From Amycolatopsis decaplanina DSM 44594 (GTDB taxonomy: Bacteria; Actinomycetota; Actinomycetes; Mycobacteriales; Pseudonocardiaceae): a stretch of DNA of 64,000 nt. Within the stretch, counting starts at the first letter, position 1; the number at the start of each line of letters is the position of its first letter. Location of the stretch: NCBI RefSeq assembly GCF_000342005.1, contig NZ_AOHO01000061.1, positions 1-64,000 of the forward strand. Reading direction: 5' to 3'. Shown here in pieces: positions 48,500 through 55,646 of the stretch. A program made the translations under genes and the position numbers. The notes beneath the pieces were generated by a model, which was given only the letters and a program-made list of their open reading frames with translations, searched no databases and was not told the origin of the DNA.

Positions 48500-48573
48500 G
48501 GGCCGGTAGCTCAGTTGGTTAGAGCAGGGGACTCATAATCCCTTGGCCGTCGGTTCGAGCCCGACCCGGCCCA
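48500..48573 (+). tRNA. tRNA with CAU anticodon, probably tRNA-Ile2 (lysidine-modified)
   Basis: A complete 74-nt cloverleaf. The acceptor pair is GGGCCGG/CCGGCCC (48500-48506 with 48566-48572) and the discriminator is A573. The D arm GCTC/GAGC, anticodon stem GGGGA/TCCCT and loop CTCATAA give anticodon CAT at 48534-48536; the T arm is GTCGG-TTCGAGC-CCGAC. No CCA is encoded. The body closely parallels E. coli tRNA-Ile2 (AGAGCAGG-GACTCATAATC-CTTGG). It also carries C4-G69 and C5-G68 in the acceptor stem, which TilS uses to pick tRNA-Ile2 over tRNA-Met. An automatic call would be tRNA-Met. Confidence 0.92.
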
Positions 48574-48628
48574 CTCCCGGAGTCACCGCTGTCCATTGTG
48601 GACGAGCCGCCTCGGAATCGGGGAAGTT

Positions 48629-48802
48629 TCAGCAGGTTGTTCCTCCTGATCCCGTCCGTCCTCGTACGGAGGAATTGATCTCCACGGCCACCCGGTGGCT
48701 TCCTTCGTCCACATAGGCTTTCCCGTCGTCGTCTTCGATCCACGCCACGATCGCGGAAGCGAAACTCTCGCCGGTTTTCGCCGCTGCCGGGGTCGATCCA
48801 GC
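48629..48802 (-). pseudogene. Possible decayed coding fragment downstream of the tRNA
   Basis: The minus-strand frame reads TGESFASAIVAWIEDDDGKAYVD and then EGSHRVAVEINSSVRG before TGA. This composition looks like a real soluble domain, but there is no start codon with a ribosome site and a stop lies immediately upstream. It may be the 3' remnant of a lost gene. No family is recognised. The rest of the interval 48574-48965 shows nothing else. Confidence 0.25.
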
Positions 48803-48965
48803 TCAGTTTCGTGATGCGTCCGCACCTCGTTACGCCGTGCCTCGGACGTTACGAGTTCGAGTGCGGGCGTCCGTTCTGAGTCAGATGACGCAGACCGCGC
48901 GCGTTTCGCCGTGTCAAAGTCCTCGCGCCGGCGGGAACACCAGCCGGCGGAGAGGGGAAACGGAC

Positions 48966-49352
48966 ATGTGCGCTGCCCACAAGACATCGGCCGGAATCCT
49001 GGCCGCGGCGGTGGCCTGGATGAACGGATTCTGCGGCGCGGTCAAGGATTTCGTCGAAGGCAACAGCAAGATGCCGTCGGCGAGCGGCGAAACCATCGAG
49101 GCCGTCAAGAAGAGCACGAGCGATCAGCTTGGGCATTATGCGGCGATCTTGACCAAGACGGTCGACGGCCTCAGCGCTCTGCCCGCCGCGCCGGTTCCGG
49201 CCGGAGACGCGGCGAAGCAGGACTTCCTCGGGAAGTGCACCTCGGCACGCGACAAGACAGTGAAAGCGAAGGCGGGTCTGGACGCGTCGGGGAAGAACGA
49301 CACCGCCGCGCAAGGTCGTGCGGTCGAGGGGCTGCCGTCCCTTGACTCGTGA
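48966..49352 (+). CDS. Small helical protein of unknown function
   Basis: The 128-residue protein starts at the ATG after GAGAGGGGAAAC. It is mostly helical (KTSAGILAAAVAWMNGFCGAVKDFVEG, SGETIEAVKKSTSDQLGHYAAILTKTVDGLSAL, AAKQDFLGKCTSARDKTVKAKAGLDASGK), with a hydrophobic first helix but no clear cleavage site. The pattern looks like a helical bundle with regularly spaced Lys. No family is recognised. Its stop codon is inside the following 44-bp palindrome. Confidence 0.6.
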   Translation: MCAAHKTSAGILAAAVAWMNGFCGAVKDFVEGNSKMPSASGETIEAVKKSTSDQLGHYAAILTKTVDGLSALPAAPVPAGDAAKQDFLGKCTSARDKTVKAKAGLDASGKNDTAAQGRAVEGLPSLDS

Positions 49353-49390
49353 GTGGTAAGGACGGTTCTAACCGTCCTTACCACTCACGA
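49347..49390. repeat. 44-bp palindrome, family TCGTGAGTGG, copy 3
   Basis: Perfect 21-bp arms (49347-49367, 49370-49390) around CT, identical to the copies at 10739 and 62217. As at 10739, the TCGTGA start supplies the stop codon of the upstream gene, and it separates convergent genes. Confidence 0.85.
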
Positions 49391-49412
49391 GCCCGGGCAC
49401 CCACTGCCGCCT

Positions 49413-50588
49413 TCACGCATCCGTGAGAATTTTCCGCAGTCGCGTCAAAGCCCGGTGCTGCGCCACCCGCACGGCACCCGCCGTCGAGCCGACCACGCCG
49501 GCGGTCTCCTCCGCGGACAGGCCGACGACGATCCGCAACACGACGATCTCCCGCTGCTTGTCCGGCAGGATCCGCAGCAGTTCACCCATCCGGTCGCTCA
49601 ATTCGTTGTGCAGCGCGTGTTGTTCCGGGCCCGCGGAATCCGAGATCCCGTCGGGGACTTCGGAGACGGGTTCGGTGCGGTTGCGGGCGGCGGCGCGGCG
49701 GGCGTCGGCGACCTTGTGCTGGGCGATGCCGTAGACGAAGGCGAGGAACGGCCGCCCTCGTTCGCGATAGGTGGGCAGTGCCCGGAGGATCGCCACGCAG
49801 ACCTCCTGCGCGACGTCATCCGCCGAGGCGTACGTCCGTTCCTGCCTGCCTATGCGCGCCCGGCAATACCGGATCACGAGCGGGCGGATGGTGGTCAGCA
49901 GATGGTCCAGCGCCCGCCGGTCACCGCGTCCGGCGGCCGCGACGGGCTCGTCGAGGGTGTACCAGTGCGACGGCGTCACCTGTTCGGGTTCCGCGTCCTC
50001 CGGCTCGACCAGCGCCAGTTCTCTGATCATCGCGCGGTTCTTGATCCGGGACAGCGTGTCATCGGCGTCGAGCCCCACTCGCAACGCGTCGAGGAAGGCG
50101 CTGTTCGCGCTGTCCAGGCGGCCGATGAAATCGGGGTCGTGCTCCGCCAGACGGCCACGCGCGTGGCGCAGGGTCGCGCTGACCGCCTCGTCCGCGATAC
50201 CGAGCACCCCGGCGATCTCCCGCGACGAGTAGCCGTCCAGTGCCCAGGCCATGCCGAGTTGCTGGCGTTTCGGCAGCCTGCCCAGCATCGTCAGGACGGC
50301 CGACGCCTCGTCGGCGAGAACGGTGAGTTTGTCCTCCCGGCCCGCGTCGGCGAAGGCCCAATCGGCCCGGACCGCGGTCTGTTCCTTCGCCCGCCGGTGC
50401 CCGACGCGGCGGACCCAGGCTTTCGGATGGGTGATGCCTTGCCAGTCCTCATAGGCGTTGAGCATCGCCTCCGCGGCCGCGTCCCGCGCCGGGTCCAGTG
50501 CGAAGCCCGCCTTGCAGAGAAAGCCGGTGAGCAGCGGAAATTCGACGTGGAAGAACTCGTCGAACCCGTCGTGGCCCATCACCCGCAC
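49413..50588 (-). CDS. Fusion of two ECF sigma factors; C-terminal half ShbA/SigD-like
   Basis: The 391-residue protein holds two sigma units. Residues 1-150 carry a degenerate ECF region 2 (FFHVEFPLLTGFLCKAGFALDPARDAAAEAMLNAY, ITHPKAWVRRVGHRRA) and region 4 (LGRLPKRQQLGMAWALDGYSSREIAGVLGIADEAVSATLRHARGRL). After a linker, residues 215-391 form a full ECF factor (LIRYCRARIG-type RPLVIRYCRARIGRQ, ADDVAQEVCVAILRALPTY, FLAFVYGIAQHKVADARR, LPDKQREIVVLRIVVGLSAEETAGVVGSTAGAVRVAQHRALTRLRKIL), close in style to ShbA/SigD. ShbA drives hrdB in Streptomyces. The start is GTG 50588 or ATG 50579. It is divergent from a whiB gene, a typical neighbour of shbA. Confidence 0.85.
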   Translation of the reverse strand: MRVMGHDGFDEFFHVEFPLLTGFLCKAGFALDPARDAAAEAMLNAYEDWQGITHPKAWVRRVGHRRAKEQTAVRADWAFADAGREDKLTVLADEASAVLTMLGRLPKRQQLGMAWALDGYSSREIAGVLGIADEAVSATLRHARGRLAEHDPDFIGRLDSANSAFLDALRVGLDADDTLSRIKNRAMIRELALVEPEDAEPEQVTPSHWYTLDEPVAAAGRGDRRALDHLLTTIRPLVIRYCRARIGRQERTYASADDVAQEVCVAILRALPTYRERGRPFLAFVYGIAQHKVADARRAAARNRTEPVSEVPDGISDSAGPEQHALHNELSDRMGELLRILPDKQREIVVLRIVVGLSAEETAGVVGSTAGAVRVAQHRALTRLRKILTDA

Positions 50589-50766
50589 TCACCGCTCTCT
50601 GCCGCCTGACGCGAATGCCCTCACAGGACAGGTGCGGTGAGCGGACCGCTGAGTGTAACGATTCGGTCACGGTGATGTTTGCGCGGAGTGCCTCTCCGGA
50701 TACCCGGCATCGAGCGGAAGTCGTTTGACGAGGAAGGGAAAATCGGAAAAAGGAGGTGATAGGAAA

Positions 50767-51018
50767 ATGGAAATGAGGATGGCGGGTGACCTGAGCGAGG
50801 CCGCTTGCCGCGGTGAGGATCCCGAACTGTTCTTCCCGGTCACCGAAACCGGCCCCGGCGCACGGCAGGCGGCCAGGGCGAAGGCCGTCTGCGCGCGGTG
50901 CCCGGTCGTTTCGGCCTGCCTGGCCTACGCCGTGGACAACGGGTTGGCTCATGGCGTTTTCGGCGGGATGACCGGCAGCGAACGACGCCACTTGATTCGC
51001 GTCGGTAATGCCGCCTGA
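50767..51018 (+). CDS. WhiB-family iron-sulfur transcription factor
   Basis: The 83-residue protein has the four Cys of a Wbl [4Fe-4S] cluster (Cys14, Cys42, Cys45, Cys51; CARCPVVSAC) and the turn motif GVFGGMTGSERRHL, where Phe replaces the usual Trp of GV/IWGG. It binds the principal sigma factor and modulates transcription in redox or developmental responses. The start is fixed by AGGAGGTGAT ten bases upstream, almost a full anti-16S match. It is divergent from the fused sigma gene. A GATACCCGGCAT element (about 50699-50710) lies in the promoter region. Confidence 0.92.
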   Translation: MEMRMAGDLSEAACRGEDPELFFPVTETGPGARQAARAKAVCARCPVVSACLAYAVDNGLAHGVFGGMTGSERRHLIRVGNAA

Positions 51019-51068
51019 AACCACTTGATCGCGTTACCGGATTTCCACGGTGTTCTTCGTGCGCGCGA

Positions 51069-51101
51069 AAAGAGGGGCCTGGTTCCGTGAACCGGGCCCC
51101 T
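51069..51101. terminator. Bidirectional terminator hairpin
   Basis: 15-nt arms (51069-51083 and 51087-51101; AGAGGGGCCTGGTTC with one G-U) flank CGT. It lies between the convergent whiB and exporter genes. Confidence 0.75.
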
Positions 51102-51113
51102 CTCTCGTGGCGG

Positions 51114-52679
51114 TCAGGCGACGACGGTCTCCTCGGCCAGCCGCTCGTTGCCCGACTGGGTCTTGAGCGGCTTGTGCTTGAGGAAGGCGACGGCGACGAT
51201 CACCAGCAGCGCGATCGGCGCGCTGATCAGGAACAACTCGCTGGTCGCCTCCCCGTATGCGTCGCGGACGACGTTCGCGACCGGTTCGGGCAGGGTGGCG
51301 ATGTTCGGCACCGCGCCCCCTTCGCCGCCACCGGGCAGTGGCCCTAGCTCCTCGCTGATCAGCGAGGTGACCCGGTTCGCGAGCACCGCGCCCAGCGCGC
51401 TCACCCCGATGGAGCCGCCGAGGCTGCGGAAGAACGACAGCGTCGAGGTCGCCGTGCCGAGGTCGTGCGCGTCCACGTCGTTCTGCGCCACCAGGACCAG
51501 GTTCTGCATCAGCATGCCGACGCCCACGCCCAGCAGCACCATGTACGCGCCGAGGACGACGAGGTTCGTCTTCGCGTCGAGTGTGCCCAGCAGGGCCAGT
51601 CCCGCGGTCATCAGGGCCGCGCCGAGCAGCAGGTGGCTCTTCCACTTCCCGGTCCGGCTGATCAGCTGGCCCGAGACCGTGGACGACACGAGGATGCCGA
51701 AGATCATCGGCAGGCTCAGCAGCCCGGCCACCGTCGGCGACTTGCCGAGCGACAGCTGGAAGTACTGCGACAGGAACACCGTGCCGCCGAACATCGCGAC
51801 ACCGACGAGGAAACTCGCGAGGGTGGTCAGGGTGACCGTGTGGTTGCGGAACAAGCCCAGCGGCAGGATCGGCTCGGCCACCTTCGATTCGACGTAGACG
51901 GCGAGGGCGAGGATGACCACGCCGGCGGTCACCAGGCCGGCCGTCCACCACGAACCCCACGCGAACTGGTGCCCGGCCAGCGACGACCAGACCAGCAGCG
52001 TCGAGACACCGGCCATGATCAGGAACGCGCCGAGGTAGTCGACCTTCACGTCACGCCGGATCGTCGGCAGGTTCAGCGTGCGCTGCAGCAGAAGGATCGC
52101 CGCGATCGCGAACGGGACCCCCAGGAAGAAGCACCAGCGCCAGCCGAGCCACGACGTGTCCACCATGACACCGCCGATCAGCGGGCCCGCGATGGTCCCG
52201 ACGGCGAACACGGCGCCGAAGATCCCCGAGTACTTCCCGAGTTCACGCGGCGAGACGATGGCGGCCATGATCACCTGCGCGAGCGCGGTGAGGCCGCCCG
52301 CGCCGATGCCCTGCGCGACCCGGCTGGCGATCAGGAGCTCGATGTTGCCCGCGAACCCGGCGACCAGCGAACCGACCACGAACAGCCCGAGCGAGAGCTG
52401 GATCAGCAGCTTCTTGTTGTACAGATCGGAAAGCTTGCCCCAGAGCGGAACCGTCGCGGTCATCGCGAGCAGTTCGGTGGTGACCACCCAGGTGTAGGAG
52501 GCCTGCGAGCCGCCGAGTTCGGAAACGATGCGCGGCAACGCGTTCGCCACCACCGTCGAGGCGAGGATGGCGACGAACATGCCCATCATCAGCCCGGACA
52601 TCGCTTCGAGGACCTGTTTGCGGCCCATCGAGCCCGGCGGCGCGTCCGGTTCCCCCGGTTCGGTCATGGATACGGACAT
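51114..52679 (-). CDS. MFS drug exporter, DHA2 (14-TM) family
   Basis: Starting at the ATG after AAGGGGGAC, the 521-residue transporter has motif D1 FVAILASTVVANALPRIVSELGG, motif A WGKLSDLYNKKLLIQLSLG, motif C GTIAGPLIGGVMVDTSWLGWRW and a large late loop (LGPLPGGGEGGAVPNIATLPEP) typical of EmrB/LfrA-like pumps. It exports amphipathic drugs. The tetR gene just upstream on the same strand (38 bp gap) is the probable repressor, with its palindrome at 53372 in front of both. Confidence 0.92.
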   Translation of the reverse strand: MSVSMTEPGEPDAPPGSMGRKQVLEAMSGLMMGMFVAILASTVVANALPRIVSELGGSQASYTWVVTTELLAMTATVPLWGKLSDLYNKKLLIQLSLGLFVVGSLVAGFAGNIELLIASRVAQGIGAGGLTALAQVIMAAIVSPRELGKYSGIFGAVFAVGTIAGPLIGGVMVDTSWLGWRWCFFLGVPFAIAAILLLQRTLNLPTIRRDVKVDYLGAFLIMAGVSTLLVWSSLAGHQFAWGSWWTAGLVTAGVVILALAVYVESKVAEPILPLGLFRNHTVTLTTLASFLVGVAMFGGTVFLSQYFQLSLGKSPTVAGLLSLPMIFGILVSSTVSGQLISRTGKWKSHLLLGAALMTAGLALLGTLDAKTNLVVLGAYMVLLGVGVGMLMQNLVLVAQNDVDAHDLGTATSTLSFFRSLGGSIGVSALGAVLANRVTSLISEELGPLPGGGEGGAVPNIATLPEPVANVVRDAYGEATSELFLISAPIALLVIVAVAFLKHKPLKTQSGNERLAEETVVA

Positions 52680-52716
52680 GGATGTCCCCCTTCGTGTTCC
52701 TGTGGTGCCGGGTGCG

Positions 52717-53343
52717 TCAGCGCGCGCGGCCGCCGGGCTCCGGGAGCCCGGCGAGAAGCATTTCGACGGCTTCGTCCAGCAGTTCGGTGGCGGAAATCCG
52801 GCCATCGTGCTGATACCAGAGCATGAGCGTGGCGTTCACCGCGCCGCCGAGCGCGGACAGCAGCAACGCCGGGTACAGATCGGCCTTGGGGTCCACGCCG
52901 GTGCGCCGTGCGATCGCCTCGATCATCGGCGCGATGGTGTCGTGGTTCATGGCCACCGCGCGCGAATGCAGGGTGGCGTTCTCCTGAATGGCCTTCATCC
53001 GGCCGAGCCACTCTTCGCGGTTTTCGTCGACGTGGGCGAAGTCCTCTTCGATCGCGTCGACGAAAGCGCGTGGAGTGCTGACTTCCTTCGGTGCGGCAAG
53101 GAACTTCGCGATGGTGCGCTGCGTCCGCTCGGCGCTGTCGGCGTGCGCGATGACGACGGCGTCCTCTTTGGACGCGAAGTAGTTGAAGAACGTGCGCGGT
53201 GAAACCCCCGCCGCCGCGCTGATGTCCTCGACCGTCACCTGGTCCAGGCCGCGTTCGGCGACGAGCCGGACGGCGGTGGTCGCCAGCGCGCGGTGGGTTT
53301 CCAGCCGCTTGCGCTCGCGGAGACCTAGGACGGGTTCGGGCAT
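52717..53343 (-). CDS. TetR-family repressor of the exporter
   Basis: The 208-residue regulator has the helix-turn-helix RLETHRALATTAVRLVAERGLDQVTVEDISAAAGVSPRTFFNYFASKEDAVVIAH and a C-terminal ligand domain (WLGRMKAIQENATLHSRAVAMNHD). It is the first gene before the DHA2 exporter. A 20-bp perfect palindrome lies 29 bp upstream, so autorepression and control of the exporter and of the divergent reductase are likely. Frames extending further upstream are read through the operator and are rejected. Confidence 0.9.
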   Translation of the reverse strand: MPEPVLGLRERKRLETHRALATTAVRLVAERGLDQVTVEDISAAAGVSPRTFFNYFASKEDAVVIAHADSAERTQRTIAKFLAAPKEVSTPRAFVDAIEEDFAHVDENREEWLGRMKAIQENATLHSRAVAMNHDTIAPMIEAIARRTGVDPKADLYPALLLSALGGAVNATLMLWYQHDGRISATELLDEAVEMLLAGLPEPGGRAR

Positions 53344-53371
53344 GAGCACCACGATACGCTCAAAGATGCAG

Positions 53372-53391
53372 AAACTGCAAAATTGCAGTTT
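53372..53391. promoter_or_regulatory. TetR operator, 20-bp perfect palindrome
   Basis: AAACTGCAAAATTGCAGTTT: arms of 9 bp around AA. An overlapping TGCAG-AAA-CTGCA palindrome adjoins its left side. The site lies between tetR (start 53343) and the DprE2-like gene (start 53444), and a GC hairpin CCAGGCGGC/GCCGCCTGG (53408-53430) follows on the reductase side. Confidence 0.75.
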
Positions 53392-53443
53392 GTGAACCGT
53401 GCCACTGCCAGGCGGCGGCGGGCCGCCTGGCAGACTGCGGCGG

Positions 53444-54187
53444 GTGAGCGGAACGGTGCTGGTACTGGGTGGGCGCAGCGAGATCGGCCTCGCGGTCGCG
53501 GAGCGGCTCGCCAAGGGCGGGGCGCGCCGGATCGTGCTTGCCGCGCGACGGAGTGCGGACCTCGGCGCGGAGTCCGAGCGGCTGCTGGCCGCGGGCGCGG
53601 AGACGGTCGATGTCGCCGAGTTCGACGCCGACGACCTCGCCGGACACGGTCCGTTCCTGGAGAAGGTCGTCGCGGAACACGGGCCGCTCGACGTCGTCGT
53701 CACCGCTTTCGGGATCCTCGGCGACCAGGCGCGCGCCGAAGCGGACGCCGGACACGCCGTCGCGATCGTCCACACCGACTATGTGGCTCATGTGAGTGTG
53801 CTGACGCATGTGGCCAATGTGCTTCGTGAGCAAGGAAACGGAAGCCTCGTGGTCTTCTCGTCGGTCGCCGGGGTGCGGGTCCGGCGGGCGAACTACGTCT
53901 ACGGATCGGCGAAAGCGGGCCTCGACGGTTTCGCGAGCGGGCTGGCCGACGCCCTGCACGGCACCGGCGTGCGTCTCCTGCTCGTCCGGCCCGGGTTCGT
54001 GATCGGCCGGATGACCGAGGGCATGTCACCCGCGCCGTTCTCCAGTACTCCCGATCAGGTCGCCGACGCGACGGTCGCCGCGCTCCGGAAGCGCCGGGAC
54101 ACGGTGTGGGTGCCGGGACTTCTGAGGCTGGTGTTCGCGGTGATGCGTGTCGTGCCACGGGCGATCTGGCGCCGCATGCCCCGCTAG
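53444..54187 (+). CDS. SDR similar to DprE2 (decaprenylphosphoryl-keto-ribose reductase)
   Basis: The 247-residue SDR has LVLGGRSEIGLAVAERLAKGGARRIVLAAR (Rossmann GGxSEIG, as in DprE2 rather than the usual TGxxxGIG). It also has FDADDLAGH, VVVTAFGILGDQ, SSVAGVRVRRANYVYGSAKAGLDGF (YxxxK), VRLLLVRPGFVIGRM and the C-terminal VWVPGLLRLVFAVMRVVPRAIWRRMPR. Each block parallels mycobacterial DprE2, which completes the epimerisation giving decaprenylphosphoryl-arabinose. The dprE1 partner is not adjacent, so it may be a paralogue with another substrate. The start is taken as GTG 53444; GTG 53399 is possible. It is divergent from tetR. Confidence 0.75.
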   Translation: MSGTVLVLGGRSEIGLAVAERLAKGGARRIVLAARRSADLGAESERLLAAGAETVDVAEFDADDLAGHGPFLEKVVAEHGPLDVVVTAFGILGDQARAEADAGHAVAIVHTDYVAHVSVLTHVANVLREQGNGSLVVFSSVAGVRVRRANYVYGSAKAGLDGFASGLADALHGTGVRLLLVRPGFVIGRMTEGMSPAPFSSTPDQVADATVAALRKRRDTVWVPGLLRLVFAVMRVVPRAIWRRMPR

Positions 54188-54361
54188 GGAGCGCTGTGCG
54201 GTCGGTCCGGCACTCCGCGTCGCGACGGGTTGTCTGTTTGATCACTTCCGCTGATCCGAACGGGCTTTAAGACCCGGTTATGACAAGTTTCTCAGGTAAT
54301 TCCCAGCTAACGCGGTGATCCTCGAACGCGGGGGATCATTCACGGAAGCGGGGAGAAGGTC

Positions 54362-55561
54362 GTGCTGCTCACGTCGCGAGGACGGCGGATCGGCGGCCGC
54401 GTCGCACTGGGCCTGGTGTCGACGGCCGTACTGGGGGTCACGGGTTTCGCGTGGACCCAGTTGAGCCGTTTGGACGAAGCGATCGTCACGGCCGACGTCA
54501 TCGCCCCCTCCGCGCAGGTGCCCGACGGCCCGGCGGGTGAACCGCTGAAGATGGCACAGAACATCCTGCTCGTCGGCATCGATTCCCGGACGGAAGCCAA
54601 CGGGAACCCGTTGCCGCAGAACGTCCTCGACGCGTTGCACGCCGGAAGCGGCGAAGACGGCGGTGACACCACCGACACCATGATCGTCGTCCACATCCCG
54701 GCGGGCGGGGCCGGGGCGACGGCCATCTCCATCCCTCGTGATTCCTATGTGGACATCGCGGGCGGATTCGGCAAGCACAAGATCAACTCGGCGTACAGCC
54801 GCGGCAAGAACGCCGCGATGAACGCGCTGCGCGCGCAGGGCCTGACCGGTCCGCAGCTCGAGGTCAAGGCCAACGAGGCGGGCGCCAAACTCACGATCCA
54901 GACGATCGAGCAGTTCACGGGCCTGTCCATCAACCACTACGCCGCCGTCAACCTGGCCGGGTTCTCCGCGCTGAGCGAAGCCGTCGGCGGTGTCGAGGTC
55001 TGTCTCAAGGAACCGGTGCAGGACAAGTACTCCGGTGCTTCGTTCCCGGCGGGGAAGCAGCTGCTTTCCGGGGCGCAGGCGCTCGCTTTCGTACGGCAGC
55101 GGCACGGCCTGCCCAGCGACCTGGACCGCATCGCGCGGCAGCAGGCGTTCCTTTCGAGTATGGCCAAGACCGTCCTTGACGCCGGGACGTTCACCGATCC
55201 CGTCAGGCTGAGCGCCCTGATCGGCGCGATCCAGGGTTCGGTCGTGCTCGACCGCGGCTGGGATGTGCTCAGCTTCGCGCAGCAGCTGCGGGGGATGAGC
55301 TCGGGGGCACTGAAGTTCCAGACGATCCCGGTCCAGAGCCTTTCCCTGCCGACGCCGTCCGACGGCGACGCGGTGAAGGTGGATCCGGCCGAGGTGAAGG
55401 CGTTCGTGAAGTCCGCGCTGAATTCGACGACCGTCGCCGCGGTGGGGGAACCGACCGGGGGCATCGGGGTCAAGCCGGTGGCGGCCACTTCTTCGGTCGC
55501 CGCGCCGCCTTCGTCTTCCACTTCCTCCGCACCGCCTGCGATGGCCGGTTGCGTGAACTGA
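54362..55561 (+). CDS. LytR-CpsA-Psr (LCP) family cell-wall ligase
   Basis: The 399-residue protein has a short basic N-terminus, one membrane helix (about 14-34) and an extracytoplasmic LCP domain: NILLVGIDSRTEANG, DTTDTMIVVHIP, AISIPRDSYVDI, KINSAYSRG and LAFVRQRHGLPSDLDRIARQQAFL, which hold the Arg and Asp residues binding polyprenyl pyrophosphate and Mg2+. It transfers glycopolymers such as arabinogalactan or teichoic-type chains to peptidoglycan. A Ser/Ala-rich tail follows. The start is GTG after GGGGAGAAGG. Confidence 0.9.
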   Translation: MLLTSRGRRIGGRVALGLVSTAVLGVTGFAWTQLSRLDEAIVTADVIAPSAQVPDGPAGEPLKMAQNILLVGIDSRTEANGNPLPQNVLDALHAGSGEDGGDTTDTMIVVHIPAGGAGATAISIPRDSYVDIAGGFGKHKINSAYSRGKNAAMNALRAQGLTGPQLEVKANEAGAKLTIQTIEQFTGLSINHYAAVNLAGFSALSEAVGGVEVCLKEPVQDKYSGASFPAGKQLLSGAQALAFVRQRHGLPSDLDRIARQQAFLSSMAKTVLDAGTFTDPVRLSALIGAIQGSVVLDRGWDVLSFAQQLRGMSSGALKFQTIPVQSLSLPTPSDGDAVKVDPAEVKAFVKSALNSTTVAAVGEPTGGIGVKPVAATSSVAAPPSSSTSSAPPAMAGCVN

Positions 55562-55646
55562 GGCTCATCCCAAGATTCTTTTGAACCGCGTCGAGCCGCC
55601 GTCCGTGTCCGTGGAGTCGGGAAGTCGTGGAGACGGGGATGGTGTG

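Noticed and set aside
48500..48573. Calling the CAU tRNA elongator or initiator tRNA-Met
   Set aside because: Initiator features (unpaired first base pair, GGG/CCC anticodon stem) are absent, and acceptor pairs C4-G69/C5-G68 with an Ile2-like body favour tRNA-Ile2. Elongator Met is not fully excluded.
48583..48987. Minus-strand 134-codon frame after the tRNA
   Set aside because: Arg/Pro-rich composition without any domain. A neighbouring frame (48629-48802) looks more protein-like but lacks a start, so only a possible remnant is listed.
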